Assembly: GCA_003762875.1 (NCBI GenBank)
Contig: RIBL01000012.1
Coordinates: forward strand, 1-64,000
DNA: 64,000 nt
Direction of reading: 5' to 3'
Source of the DNA: Muribaculaceae bacterium Isolate-110 (HZI)
GTDB taxonomy: Bacteria > Bacteroidota > Bacteroidia > Bacteroidales > Muribaculaceae
In this document: positions 52,499 through 62,006 of the stretch, piece after piece
Position numbering within the stretch: the first letter of the stretch is position 1
Layout: the number at the start of each line of letters is the position of its first letter
Position numbers and translations under genes: made by a program
Notes under the pieces: model-generated
What the model saw: only the letters and a program-made list of their open reading frames with translations
Database searches by the model: none
What the model was told of the DNA's origin: nothing

Positions 52499-53917
52499 TT
52501 ATTTTACTTCCTTGCCGTTGAGGAGAAGGTTGGTGAAGGTGACGTTGTCGTAGAGGCCGGTGAGGGAGTTGGTGCCGGAGGTTACGCCATCGAAGGTGGA
52601 GTTTTTGACCTGAATGTTGTGGATGTTGCAGAGGTCTTCAAAGCCTTCGATCTTGACGCCGAATTTACTTTTCTTGCAGGTTACGTTGTCGAGATAGACG
52701 TTCTGGACTGTCGGAGGGAAGCTGCGGTCGCAGATTTCTCGCTGCTCGTATACGAGATTGATTTTGAGGACGGCCTCCTTGCACTGGCCGACCTGTACGT
52801 TGCGGACAAAGATGTCTTCGATGACACCGCCGCGGCAGGAGTTGGTCTTGATGCGTATGACGCGGTCGAGGAGGGGCGAGTCCATGATGCAGTTTTCTAC
52901 GAAGAGGTTTTTGAAGCCGCCGGAGATTTCACTGCCTACGACTACACCACCGTGGCCGTTCTGCATGCGGCAATTTCGTACGATCACGTTTTGTGTGGGT
53001 ATGCCCCATGTGCGTCCGTCGCGGTTGCGTCCGCTCTTGATGGCTATGCAGTCGTCGCCTGTGTCAAAGAAGCAGTCTTCGATGAGTACGTTTTTACATG
53101 ACTCAGGGTCGCATCCGTCACCGTTGGGGCCGTCGTTCTGGATGTGGACGCCGCGTACTGTGAGGTTTTCGCAGAGGAGAGGATGGATTACCCAGAAAGG
53201 TGAGCGAAGGAGAGTAACGCCTTCGATGAGTACGTTGGTGCATTTTACGGGGTTGACAAGCTGTACGCGCATGCCGTAGCCGTCACCCATTACGCGCTGC
53301 TCGACGGGTGTGCCGTTTTCGTTCCATTCCATGAGCTGCGGGCGGCCTATGCGCTGTGAAATAATGCCTTTGTCAAACTCGAAGCCGTATTTTACTGCTC
53401 CGCACATGCGCCACCAGTTGGAGTTTTCGGCTCCGCCGTCAATGGTGCCTTTGCCTGTGATGGCTATGTTGGTTTGGTCGTAGGCGTAGATCATGGGCTG
53501 GTAGTTGTAACAGTCCATGCCTTCCCAGCGGGTGAGTACGATGGGATATTCCTTGAGGTCAGGGGTGAAGAGGAGTGTGGCTCCTTCTTCGAGGTGGAGA
53601 TTGACGTTGCTTTTGAGAGTGATTGGGCCTGTGAACCATGTCCCGGCGGGGATGATGACGCGTCCGCCACCCTGTGAAGAGCATCGGTCGATGAGATTGT
53701 TGATCATCTCGGTGTAGAGAAATCCGGGGGTGTCGGATTTTTTGCCATAGTCAAGCAGACGGTAATCTTTGTCAGGGAAGACGGGAGCTTTGATTTGTGC
53801 TTCGACTGCGGGATAGATGCTGTCCCATGCCACTGCCGGGGTGACGGGAGCGGATGGTGCCGCGAGAGCTGTGAGCGACAGTCCGAGGGAGAGGAGTGCT
53901 AAACAGTGTTTTTTCAT
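52499..53917 (-). CDS. GH28 polygalacturonase-type glycoside hydrolase
   Basis: 472 residues. Secretion signal (about 1-19, ending TALAAP). An N-terminal segment with GKKSDTPGF and GGGRVIIPAGTW leads into the right-handed parallel beta-helix. Catalytic motifs of GH28 are all present: NGDGCDPES (N-x-D equivalent), DTGDDCIAIKSG (catalytic Asp pair), GHGGVVVGSE (His) and RIKTNS. It hydrolyses pectic galacturonans in the periplasm. A -7 box TAATTTTG on the minus strand (53979-53972) lies 55 bases upstream. Divergent from the GH92 gene. Confidence 0.94.
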   Translation of the reverse strand: MKKHCLALLSLGLSLTALAAPSAPVTPAVAWDSIYPAVEAQIKAPVFPDKDYRLLDYGKKSDTPGFLYTEMINNLIDRCSSQGGGRVIIPAGTWFTGPITLKSNVNLHLEEGATLLFTPDLKEYPIVLTRWEGMDCYNYQPMIYAYDQTNIAITGKGTIDGGAENSNWWRMCGAVKYGFEFDKGIISQRIGRPQLMEWNENGTPVEQRVMGDGYGMRVQLVNPVKCTNVLIEGVTLLRSPFWVIHPLLCENLTVRGVHIQNDGPNGDGCDPESCKNVLIEDCFFDTGDDCIAIKSGRNRDGRTWGIPTQNVIVRNCRMQNGHGGVVVGSEISGGFKNLFVENCIMDSPLLDRVIRIKTNSCRGGVIEDIFVRNVQVGQCKEAVLKINLVYEQREICDRSFPPTVQNVYLDNVTCKKSKFGVKIEGFEDLCNIHNIQVKNSTFDGVTSGTNSLTGLYDNVTFTNLLLNGKEVK

Positions 53918-54029
53918 GAAATGATATTAATAGATTTAGAGGAATTAGAGGGGTTATTGTATTTCAGACTTCAAAATTAGTGTTTTTTTGCGAATTTGCG
54001 GGCGGATGGGGAGATTAATTTGATTTGGC

Positions 54030-54059
54030 TTGGTTTGTTGGACAAAATTATTAACTTTG
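54030..54059 (+). promoter_or_regulatory. Promoter of the GH92 gene
   Basis: TTG (54030-54032), a 19-base spacer and TAACTTTG (54052-54059). It decides the GH92 start in favour of ATG 54099, since an earlier in-frame start would precede the transcript. Confidence 0.6.
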
Positions 54060-54098
54060 TGTCCTGATCTTGTAGAATCCTTAAATCTTGAAAAAATC

Positions 54099-56240
54099 AT
54101 GGGTAACGGAGGGAGACTCGCATATGTATGTGCTGTTGTGGCGGCTTTAGTTGTCACCTCGGGCTGTGGTGTGGCCCGTGAGGGTGACGTGACGGAAAGA
54201 CTGACACAATATGTCGATCCGTTTATCGGAACGGGGGGCCACGGACATGTGTTTCTCGGGGCCAATGTGCCGTTTGGATTTGTGCAGCTCGGACCTTCGC
54301 AGGAGGTCAAGGGATGGGACTGGTGTTCGGGCTATCATTATTCCGATTCGACAATGCTCGGATTCAGCCACACACATCTCAGCGGCACCGGCATAGGTGA
54401 CCTCGGTGATATTTTGTTTGTGCCTACACGTGATCCGTCGATTGGGCAGATGAGGTTTTCGCACGAAGACGAGCGCGCCCGTCCGGGCTATTATGCAGTG
54501 AGGCTTGAGGAGGCCGGAGTGGATGTAGAGCTCACGGCCACTACTCATGCCGGTGTACACCGCTATCGTTTTGACGATGGTGACACGGCCTATGTGAAGG
54601 TAAATCTGGCTTACGGCATCGGCTGGGACAGGCCTATGGAGACTCATGTGGAGCAGGTAGGTGACTCGGCCGTGAGCGGCTACCGCTATTCGAGAGGATG
54701 GGCCAGAGATCAGAAGATATATTTTCATGCGGAGTTTTCGCGGCCTATGTCGCGATGTGAGACTGACGACACGCTTGCGTTGTGTGTGTTTGCCCCGTCG
54801 ACCGAGCCGCTTGTTGCCAAGGTAGGACTCTCGGCCAAGAGTGTGGAGAGAGCCCGGGCCAATCTTTACACAGAGGTGGGTGATGCGGATTTTGACACCG
54901 TTAGGGAACGAGCCGACAAGGTGTGGAACGACAATCTCGGGCGCGTGACGGTCACGACCTCCAGCGACAGAGACAGGCGGTTGCTGTACACATCGCTGTT
55001 TCATACTATGACCGCACCGGTGACATATAGTGACGCAGAGGATGAGGAGATGAGATACAGCGTGTTTTCTCTCTGGGACACTTACAGGGCCTCGCATCCT
55101 ATGTATACGCTGCTGTTTCCCGAGATGCAGACAGATATAGCGGCAACTTTCATGGATATATTCAGGCAACAGGGCAAGCTGCCAGTGTGGCATCTGCATG
55201 ACAACGAGACCGATTGCATGGTGGGCAATCCGGGAGTGATAGTGCTCGGTGACCTTGTGCTGAAGGGGCTGACAGACGATGTGAAGGGGGCATATGAAGC
55301 CATGCGTACATCGGCCATGCTCGACGAGCGTTCACTGGGTGAGTTGAAGCGTTATGGATACATACCTTTTGACCTCGAGGGGTGTGGTGAGAGTGTGGCC
55401 AAGGGGCTTGAGTATGCCATAGCGGACGATGCCGTAGCTAAGGTGGCTGCAAGGCTGGGTATTGAGGACACGCTGTTCATGGACAGGGCTCGAGCCTATC
55501 GAAAATATTTTGACCGTTCGACGGGATTTATGCGCGGACTCGACAGCAAAGGAGGTCGGCGAGAGGGGGCTTTCGACCCCTTTGCGGCGACACACAGGGC
55601 CGATGATTACTGCGAGGGCAACGCTTGGCAATATGTGTGGCTCGTGCCTCATGACCCTCACGGTCTGATAGAGCTGTTCGGGTCGGAGGAGGCTTTTGTG
55701 AGCAAACTCGACTCGCTCTTTGTGGCCGAGGGCAGTCTGGGGGCCGGGGCATCGCCCGACATCTCCGGCATGATAGGCCAGTATGCCCATGGCAATGAGC
55801 CAAGCCATCATGTGGTGTATCTTTACAACTATGCCGGACAGCCTTACAAGGTGGCTCCGCTCCTGCGACGAGTGCTCACGGAGCTGTATCGCGATGAGCC
55901 CGACGGATTGTGCGGCAACGAGGATGTCGGACAGATGTCGGCCTGGTATGTATTGTCGTCGATAGGCATATATCAGGTGGAGCCGGCCGGAGGCAGATAT
56001 GTGATAGGTTCTCCACTGTTTGACTCGGCCACCATAAGGCTGCCGGGTGAGAAGAGCTTCACAGTCTCGGCCAAAAACAATTCGCCACGGAATATATATG
56101 TGCAGTCGGCCTCGCTCAACGGAAAGCCTTACACCAAGAGCTATATTGACTATGATGTCATCATGAGAGGCGGAGTGCTGGAGCTTGTGATGGGCGACAG
56201 TCCGTCAGACTTCGGATGTGGCGCAGCCGACCGTCCGTAA
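54099..56240 (+). CDS. GH92 alpha-mannosidase lipoprotein
   Basis: 713 residues. Lipoprotein signal ending VVTSGC (Cys23). GH92 signature at the mature N-terminus: QYVDPFIGTGGHGHVFLGA with PFGFVQLGP and GFSHTHLSGTG. The (alpha/alpha)6 barrel contains SLWDTYRASHPMY, MVGNPGVIVLGD and GNAWQYVW, and the C-terminal half holds GNEDVGQMSAWYVLSSIGIYQV with the conserved catalytic acidic residues. GH92 enzymes are calcium-dependent inverting exo-alpha-mannosidases acting on N-glycans or yeast mannan. Stands alone, not in a SusCD locus. Confidence 0.94.
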   Translation: MGNGGRLAYVCAVVAALVVTSGCGVAREGDVTERLTQYVDPFIGTGGHGHVFLGANVPFGFVQLGPSQEVKGWDWCSGYHYSDSTMLGFSHTHLSGTGIGDLGDILFVPTRDPSIGQMRFSHEDERARPGYYAVRLEEAGVDVELTATTHAGVHRYRFDDGDTAYVKVNLAYGIGWDRPMETHVEQVGDSAVSGYRYSRGWARDQKIYFHAEFSRPMSRCETDDTLALCVFAPSTEPLVAKVGLSAKSVERARANLYTEVGDADFDTVRERADKVWNDNLGRVTVTTSSDRDRRLLYTSLFHTMTAPVTYSDAEDEEMRYSVFSLWDTYRASHPMYTLLFPEMQTDIAATFMDIFRQQGKLPVWHLHDNETDCMVGNPGVIVLGDLVLKGLTDDVKGAYEAMRTSAMLDERSLGELKRYGYIPFDLEGCGESVAKGLEYAIADDAVAKVAARLGIEDTLFMDRARAYRKYFDRSTGFMRGLDSKGGRREGAFDPFAATHRADDYCEGNAWQYVWLVPHDPHGLIELFGSEEAFVSKLDSLFVAEGSLGAGASPDISGMIGQYAHGNEPSHHVVYLYNYAGQPYKVAPLLRRVLTELYRDEPDGLCGNEDVGQMSAWYVLSSIGIYQVEPAGGRYVIGSPLFDSATIRLPGEKSFTVSAKNNSPRNIYVQSASLNGKPYTKSYIDYDVIMRGGVLELVMGDSPSDFGCGAADRP

Positions 56241-56337
56241 ATAAGTGTTAATAACGTGATGAGCGCGGAGCCGCAGGGTCTGCATAAACGTTACTATATA
56301 ATAAAGGTAGAATTGCCTAAACATTAAATCTTATATT

Positions 56338-57162
56338 ATGAGACTTGTAATCAAACCCAGCTATGACGAGGTGTCGGCCTATGCTGCGGAGCATGTGATA
56401 GGCCGCATCAATGCGGCGTCGCCCACAGCGGAGCGGCCGTTTGTACTCGGACTGCCCACAGGCTCGTCGCCGGTGGGTATGTATCGCTGCATAGTCGAGG
56501 CGGTCAAGGAGGGACGAGTGTCGTTCAGAAATGTCGTGACATTCAATATGGACGAGTATGTCGGACTGTCGGAGGGCAACCCCGACAGCTATCACGCCTT
56601 TATGCGCCGTCATCTATTCGACCATATCGACTGTCCGGCCGAGAATATCAATATACTCGACGGCAACGCTCCCGACCTTGAGAAAGAGTGTGCCCGATAT
56701 GAGGAGAAAATAAAGGCTATGGGTGGCATAGACCTGTTTGTGGGCGGCATAGGCCCTGACGGGCATATCGCGTTCAACGAGCCGTTCTCGTCATTTTCGT
56801 CGCGCACACGCATCAAGACGCTGACCTATGACACCCGCATAGCCAACTCTCGCTTTTTCGGCGGGAAGGTCGAAGCAGTGCCCACATGCGCGCTCACTGT
56901 GGGAGTAGCCACTGTGATGGACTCACGCGAGGTGCTGATACTGTGCAGCGGGCATGCCAAGGCCCAGGCCCTGCAGGCGGCCGTGGAGGGCGCACTCTCG
57001 CAGGCATGGACCGTTAGTGCCATCCAGACTCACCCCAAGGGCATGATAGTGTGTGACGAGGATGCCACAGACGAACTCAAAGTAAAAACTTACCGTTATT
57101 TCAAAAGTCTTGAAAATGAAATACAATCTTACCTCAGAAATCAAAATAGATTCTTACCGTGA
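56338..57162 (+). CDS. Glucosamine-6-phosphate deaminase NagB
   Basis: 274 residues. Converts glucosamine-6-phosphate to fructose-6-phosphate and ammonia. All active-site residues fall at the E. coli positions: Asp72 in FNMDEYVGL, Asp141, His143 and Glu148 in [14 protein letters not shown], with phosphate-binding [12 protein letters not shown]. Its last 47 bases overlap the start of a PIG-L deacetylase gene in the +1 frame. In Bacteroides a related gene encodes a fused NagB-like/PIG-L protein; here the deaminase is canonical and separate. It probably serves breakdown of host amino sugars. Confidence 0.95.
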   Translation: MRLVIKPSYDEVSAYAAEHVIGRINAASPTAERPFVLGLPTGSSPVGMYRCIVEAVKEGRVSFRNVVTFNMDEYVGLSEGNPDSYHAFMRRHLFDHIDCPAENINILDGNAPDLEKECARYEEKIKAMGGIDLFVGGIGPDGHIAFNEPFSSFSSRTRIKTLTYDTRIANSRFFGGKVEAVPTCALTVGVATVMDSREVLILCSGHAKAQALQAAVEGALSQAWTVSAIQTHPKGMIVCDEDATDELKVKTYRYFKSLENEIQSYLRNQNRFLP

Positions 57163-58306
57163 GTCGTGTCCGTGGATTGACAACGACCATCTCGAATGGA
57201 CATCTCAGCTTCTTCGCTCGGCTGTGGTGTGGCTATCCGAGACTGTAGGCAAGTCAATACTCCGGTTAACGGATGATGACTATCGCGAAAATTCGCTCGG
57301 TCAACTGTTGAATATCTACGGTTCGAGCTATGACATGAACATACGTGTGTTTAACGAACTGCAGCGCACCATCACAGGCTGGCCTGGCGGCAAGCCCAAT
57401 GCCGACGATACCGACCGTCCTGAGAGGGCCGCGCCTTATCCCAAGCGGGTGATAGTGTTCTCGCCTCATCCCGACGATGATGTCATCTCGATGGGCGGTA
57501 CGCTTCAGAGGCTTGTACGTCAGGGTCATGAGGTGCATGTCGCCTATCAGACATCGGGCAACATCGCGGTCAATGACGAGGATGTGATGAAGTATATGCA
57601 CTTTGTCAACGGATTCGGCAAAATGCTCTCGACCGAGACCGGTACGGAGTTTATGAAGCAGAAATACAAGGAGGTCAAGAAGTTTCTTTCGGAAAAGAAG
57701 CCGGGCATGCCCGACTCGGCCGATGTACTTAAAATCAAGGCCCTGATACGTCGCGGCGAGGCGCGCACTGCGTGTGCCTATACCGGCATACTGAAGTCTC
57801 ACCTGCATTTCCTTGATCTGCCGTTTTATGAGACCGGAATGGTGGAGAAACTGCCGGTGTCGGAGACTGATGTAATGAAAATCAAAGAGCTGATAGATGA
57901 GGTGAAGCCTCATCAGATATATGTTGCGGCCGACCTGTCAGACCCCCACGGCACGCACCGCAAGTGTACTGACGCTGTGCTTGCCGCTATTGACATGGCA
58001 GCCCGAGAGAAGGAGCCGTGGGTTGAGGACTGTCGTGTGTGGATGTATCGCGGAGCGTGGGCCGAGTGGGATATAGAGAACATCATGATGGCTGTCCCGC
58101 TGAGTCCCGAGGAGCTGCGCAGCAAGCGTAACGCGATACTCAAGCATTCGTCGCAGATGGAGTTTGCTCCTTTCCTCGGCAATGACACACGCCTTTTCTG
58201 GCAACGGGCCGAGGAGCGCAATCGTGCTACGGCGGCTCTATATCACCGTCTCGGCTTTGCCGATTATGAGGCGATGGAGGCGTTTGTTGAATGGAAAATC
58301 AAATAA
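57116..58306 (+). CDS. PIG-L/LmbE-family deacetylase, overlapping nagB
   Basis: 396 residues from ATG 57116 (an in-frame TTG at 57110 is an alternative). A linker region (1-100, with [34 protein letters not shown]) precedes the PIG-L domain (about 110-385). Zinc and catalytic motif [13 protein letters not shown], second metal-binding H in [13 protein letters not shown]. The linker equals the junction region of fused NagB-like/PIG-L proteins of Bacteroides, so this is the C-terminal half of that protein encoded alone. It is translationally coupled to nagB and probably deacetylates an amino-sugar substrate. Confidence 0.9.
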   Translation: MKYNLTSEIKIDSYRESCPWIDNDHLEWTSQLLRSAVVWLSETVGKSILRLTDDDYRENSLGQLLNIYGSSYDMNIRVFNELQRTITGWPGGKPNADDTDRPERAAPYPKRVIVFSPHPDDDVISMGGTLQRLVRQGHEVHVAYQTSGNIAVNDEDVMKYMHFVNGFGKMLSTETGTEFMKQKYKEVKKFLSEKKPGMPDSADVLKIKALIRRGEARTACAYTGILKSHLHFLDLPFYETGMVEKLPVSETDVMKIKELIDEVKPHQIYVAADLSDPHGTHRKCTDAVLAAIDMAAREKEPWVEDCRVWMYRGAWAEWDIENIMMAVPLSPEELRSKRNAILKHSSQMEFAPFLGNDTRLFWQRAEERNRATAALYHRLGFADYEAMEAFVEWKIK

Positions 58307-58338
58307 GGAATTGAGAATCTTAGAATAATTATAGAATT

Positions 58339-58377
58339 GGAGAGCCGGGCGTCACAATGCTTGGTTCTCCTTTTTTT
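58339..58377 (+). terminator. Terminator of the nagB-PIG-L operon
   Basis: GGAGAGCC and GGTTCTCC pair (one G-T) around an internal GGC/GCT extension, followed by TTTTTTT at 58371-58377. Confidence 0.8.
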
Positions 58378-58417
58378 GAGTTTATTATCAGCATTTTTTT
58401 GTCTGCTGTTTTATGAT

Positions 58418-58425
58418 TAATTTTG
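58418..58425 (+). promoter_or_regulatory. -7 box of the PL10 gene
   Basis: TAATTTTG matches TAnnTTTG 22 bases before the ATG. The nearest upstream TTTG is only 16 bases away. Confidence 0.4.
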
Positions 58426-58447
58426 TGGTGTCTAAAATCAGGATATC

Positions 58448-59527
58448 ATGAATGTTTTTGCAAAGTATTTTTGCGTGTTTACGGTTTTATTGTCCGTGTC
58501 GTCTCCGGCATGGGCAGCAAAGAAAAAGAAAAATGCCGAGTTGAAGAGGGTCGACAGGGAGTTTTTTGTTACGCCCGAGGCTCGGCGAATAGGTGATCAG
58601 TTGTTGCTCTTTCAGCGCGAGACAGGAGGATGGCCCAAAAATATCGATATGGTGACTCCGCTTAACGATGAAGAGCGGGCCGAGATCGAGGCCGAAAAAG
58701 GGCGTCGTGATGACTCTACGACCGATAATGGAGCGACAACTCTTCAGATGGCTTATCTCGCACGTCTATATGCCGCGACCGGCGATACATGTTATCGCGA
58801 TGCTTTCCGCCGTGGTGTGGATTATCTGCTTGCGGGTCAGTATCCCAACGGTGGATGGCCGCAGTTCTGGCCCGAGATGCGCGACTATCAGATACATATC
58901 ACGTATAACGACAATGCTATGGTCAACACCATGAGCGTAATCCGTGACCTTATGTATGGAGCGGAACCTTATGATTGCGCGGGGCTTTTGCCCGATGGCT
59001 ACAGGCGCAGGCTTATGGAGTCGTTTTATCGCGGAGTGGAGTGTATCCTCGCTACCCAGATCAGGGATAAGGAGGGCAATCTGACGGTGTGGTGTCAGCA
59101 ACATGACCGCGAGACCTATGCTCCGGCTCCGGCAAGAGCCTATGAACTGGCGTCGTATTGCTCAAACGAGTCGGCCGCGATACTCCGTCTGCTGATGGAG
59201 ATACCCAAGCCAGACGAGCGTATCAGGCGGGCTGTCCATGCCGGCATGAAGTGGCTTGACGAGCATAAAATCATGGGTTATAGTTACACTCATGTCAATG
59301 ACAACGGTGAGTGGAATGCGACACTTGTAGCCGACAGTGACGCCGGTCCGCTGTGGGCAAGATTTTATGATCTTGAAAACGCCGAGCCGTATGTGTGTGA
59401 TCGCGACGGCATACCTCGCCGCCACCTTGAGGATATAGGCCATGAGCGTCGCAATGGCTACGGATGGTATAGCGACAATGCGTCCGCGCTCTATCCTCTA
59501 TATGAAAAATGGAAAATGGACAATTGA
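58448..59527 (+). CDS. Pectate lyase, polysaccharide lyase family 10
   Basis: 359 residues. Signal peptide (about 1-23, SSPAWAA). The PL10 fold is recognised by QRETGGWPKNIDM, TTDNGATTLQMAYLARLY, QYPNGGWPQFWPE, VWCQQHDRETYAPAPARAYELAS and the C-terminal YGWYSDNASALYPLYEKW. It cleaves polygalacturonate by calcium-assisted beta-elimination in the periplasm. Together with the GH28 gene 5 kb upstream this gives pectin-backbone activity, but neither is near a SusCD pair here. Ends 21 bases before a shared terminator with the convergent TrmH gene. Confidence 0.92.
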   Translation: MNVFAKYFCVFTVLLSVSSPAWAAKKKKNAELKRVDREFFVTPEARRIGDQLLLFQRETGGWPKNIDMVTPLNDEERAEIEAEKGRRDDSTTDNGATTLQMAYLARLYAATGDTCYRDAFRRGVDYLLAGQYPNGGWPQFWPEMRDYQIHITYNDNAMVNTMSVIRDLMYGAEPYDCAGLLPDGYRRRLMESFYRGVECILATQIRDKEGNLTVWCQQHDRETYAPAPARAYELASYCSNESAAILRLLMEIPKPDERIRRAVHAGMKWLDEHKIMGYSYTHVNDNGEWNATLVADSDAGPLWARFYDLENAEPYVCDRDGIPRRHLEDIGHERRNGYGWYSDNASALYPLYEKWKMDN

Positions 59528-59548
59528 AAATAACATAATATAGAAAAA

Positions 59549-59584
59549 ATGGAGAATCGGGTTTTGCTATGCCTGATTCTCCAT
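59549..59584. terminator. Bidirectional terminator between PL10 and TrmH genes
   Basis: ATGGAGAATC and GATTCTCCAT pair over 10 bases, extended by GGG/CCT. An A-run lies on the left and CTTATTTTG on the right, so both convergent transcripts can end here. Confidence 0.75.
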
Positions 59585-59597
59585 CTTATTTTGTTAT

Positions 59598-60389
59598 TTA
59601 TCTCAGTTGCCAGAAAGCCACGGCCGCGGCTGCTGCTACATTGAGCGAGTCGACTCCGTGGGCCATGGGGATGCGGGCTGTGTAGTCGGCCCGTTGGATT
59701 GTGGAATCCGGCAGACCGTCACCTTCCGTGCCCATTATTATGGCCAGGCGCGGCTCGGAGCATAGCTGAGGGTCGTCAATGGATACCGACCTGTCGGTCA
59801 AGGCCATCGCCACAGTCTTGAATCCGAGAGCGCGGAGCGACTCGGCATCGTCGACCCATGTCCAGGGGACGAGAAACACTGTGCCCATCGAGACGCGTAT
59901 GGCGCGGCGGTTGAGCGGATCACATGATGTCGGGGTGAGCACTACGGCATCAATGCCGAGGGCTGCGGCCGAGCGGAATATGGCTCCGATGTTGGTCGTG
60001 TCCACCACGCCGTCGATAACCACTACCCGTCGGGCGTCGCGACACACCTCTTCGACCGCGGGCGGGACAGGCCGACGCATGGCACACAGCACACCGCGTG
60101 TGAGCGTATAGCCTGTGAGTGAGGCAAGCAGTTCACGGCTGCCTGTATAGACGGGGATGTCGGGAAAGCGTGCGATAATCGAAGCCGCGTCACCCTCTAC
60201 GTGGCGTTCTTCGCACAGCATGGACAACGGTTCGTAACCGGCCTCGATGGCAACGTTGATTACCTTGGGGCTTTCGGCTATGAATATGCCGCGCGATGGG
60301 TCGAGCCTATTGCGCAGTTGGGCCTCAGTGAGCGAGGCATATACCTCCAGGCCGGGATGGGCGAGGGTGTCGACGGTGATAACGGGCAT
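59598..60389 (-). CDS. TrmH/SpoU-family RNA methyltransferase
   Basis: 263 residues. An N-terminal substrate-binding domain (1-95, RNRLDPSRGIFIAESPKVI) precedes the SPOUT knot domain (about 110-260) with the three SpoU motifs: VVDTTNIGAIFRSAAALG (N and R), AIIMGTEGDGLP and IPMAHGVDSLNVAAAAAV. It would 2'-O-methylate a tRNA or rRNA ribose using SAM. Its ATG shares one base with the upstream ABC ATPase stop (TGATG), so it is translated together with the MlaEF-like transporter. Confidence 0.92.
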   Translation of the reverse strand: MPVITVDTLAHPGLEVYASLTEAQLRNRLDPSRGIFIAESPKVINVAIEAGYEPLSMLCEERHVEGDAASIIARFPDIPVYTGSRELLASLTGYTLTRGVLCAMRRPVPPAVEEVCRDARRVVVIDGVVDTTNIGAIFRSAAALGIDAVVLTPTSCDPLNRRAIRVSMGTVFLVPWTWVDDAESLRALGFKTVAMALTDRSVSIDDPQLCSEPRLAIIMGTEGDGLPDSTIQRADYTARIPMAHGVDSLNVAAAAAVAFWQLR

Positions 60390-61159
60390 CAGTGATGTTC
60401 GTGGCTTATGACATAGCTCTTGACCTTCTGGAAAAGGTCGTTGGCGAATACAAACTCGTTGAGGGCCTCGTTGGCCGTATGGTATATCTGGTGCATGTCA
60501 CCCACCCATTCGCGGTAGCCCTTGTTGATAAACACGATGTTCTCGCCTATGCCAAGCACCGAGTTCATGTCGTGGGTATTGATGATTGTGGTGATGTTGT
60601 ATTCGTGGGTGATGTCGCTCAGGAGCTCGTCGATGACGATTGATGTGCGAGGGTCAAGACCCGAGTTGGGTTCGTCGCAAAACAGATATTTGGGATTGAG
60701 GGCTATGGCTCTCGCGATGGCCACACGTTTCTGCATGCCGCCCGAAATCTCGGAGGGGTATTTCTTGTCGGCCCCTTTGAGATTGACGCGCTCTATGCAG
60801 AACTGGGCACGGTCATAGATCTCGGCCGCGCTCATGTCGGTAAACATTGTGAGTGGGAAAGCCACGTTGCCGAGCACTGTCTCCGAGTCGAATAGAGCCG
60901 AGCCCTGAAAGAGCATGCCTATCTCCTTGCGGAGCTCTTTGATCTGCGATGAGTCCATCTGCATGATGTCACGTCCGTCATAGAGTATCTGCCCTTTTTC
61001 GGGTCGGATGAGACCTATTATCGACTTGACGAGCACAGTCTTGCCTGAGCCGCTCTGACCGATGATGAGGTTGGTCTTGCCGGTCTCGAAGGTCGCGCTG
61101 ACGTCGTGGAGTATTGTCTTGCCGTCAAACGACTTGGTGAGGTTGCGTACTTCAATCAT
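60389..61159 (-). CDS. MlaF-like ABC transporter ATPase
   Basis: 256 residues. Walker A GQSGSGKTVL (about 34-43), Q-loop MLFQGSALFDSET, signature SEISGGMQKRVAIARAI (the MlaF-type SGGMQKR), Walker B YLFCDEPNSGLDP, H-loop NTHDM. The ATPase energises lipid transport across the periplasm with the MlaE-like permease, whose gene overlaps it by four bases upstream. No MlaD-type MCE gene is adjacent in the window. Confidence 0.92.
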   Translation of the reverse strand: MIEVRNLTKSFDGKTILHDVSATFETGKTNLIIGQSGSGKTVLVKSIIGLIRPEKGQILYDGRDIMQMDSSQIKELRKEIGMLFQGSALFDSETVLGNVAFPLTMFTDMSAAEIYDRAQFCIERVNLKGADKKYPSEISGGMQKRVAIARAIALNPKYLFCDEPNSGLDPRTSIVIDELLSDITHEYNITTIINTHDMNSVLGIGENIVFINKGYREWVGDMHQIYHTANEALNEFVFANDLFQKVKSYVISHEHH

Positions 61160-61905
61160 TGCAGGAGGAGTTTGGTGAGAACGACATCGAGCAGGAGTAT
61201 GAGGATGCTTGAAGCGACTACGGCATTGGTCGAGGCTTTACCTACCTCAAGCGCACCGCCTTTCACATAGTAGCCGTAGAAGGCTGCCACCGAGGTGATG
61301 ATGTAGGAGAAGAAGAGCGACTTGATGAGTCCATACCATACATACCATTCCTGAAACATGGTCTGGATGCCGTAGATAAACCTGTTGAGCGGGATTATAT
61401 CGGTGAAAGTGGAGATGAACACACCTCCCATTATAGAGGTAAAGATGCAGAACACCACGAGCACCGGCATGAATACTAAAAATCCCACCACCTTGGGCAG
61501 CACCAGAAAGTTGGCCGAGTTGACACCCATGATGTCGAGGGCGTCGATCTGCTCGGTCACACGCATGGTGCCTATCTCCGAGGCGATGTTCGACCCCACC
61601 TTGCCGGCAAGTATAAGGCAGAGGATGGAGTTGGAAAACTCCAGCAGGATTATCTCGCGTGTGGCGAGACCTGTGGAGTAGGCCGGGATGAGTGGTGACA
61701 TGATATTGAGTTGCATCTGTATGGTGCAGACTGCACCGATGAACACTGAAATCACCAGCACAAGAGGTATGGAATCGATGCCGAGTTTGGTAATCTCGGC
61801 AATTGTGCGCGTGAAGAATATCTTCCACCTGTCGGGCTCGCTGAACACCTTGCTCATGAAGGAGCAGTAGCGACCGAAAGTGGCGAGGGAGTCGGTAATA
61901 ATCAT
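61156..61905 (-). CDS. MlaE-like ABC transporter permease
   Basis: 249-residue inner-membrane protein with five to six helices. The MlaE/YrbE signature is visible: SIPLVLVISVFIGAVCTIQMQ, GLATREIILLEFSNSILCLILAGKVG, SNIASEIGTMRVTEQIDALDIMGV (the conserved E-x-G-T-M-R-V-x-E-Q-I-D-A-L) and LVLPKVVGFLVFMPVL. Expected to move phospholipid between membranes with an MCE partner. First gene of the permease-ATPase-TrmH operon. Confidence 0.92.
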   Translation of the reverse strand: MIITDSLATFGRYCSFMSKVFSEPDRWKIFFTRTIAEITKLGIDSIPLVLVISVFIGAVCTIQMQLNIMSPLIPAYSTGLATREIILLEFSNSILCLILAGKVGSNIASEIGTMRVTEQIDALDIMGVNSANFLVLPKVVGFLVFMPVLVVFCIFTSIMGGVFISTFTDIIPLNRFIYGIQTMFQEWYVWYGLIKSLFFSYIITSVAAFYGYYVKGGALEVGKASTNAVVASSILILLLDVVLTKLLLQ

Positions 61906-62006
61906 TCTATGTCAATAAAATTTGGAATGCAAATATAGCACATTCCGTGCCTTTGGACGACACTCTCAGGAAATAATGACTATCTATAAGGCCGAAACGA
62001 CAAGAT

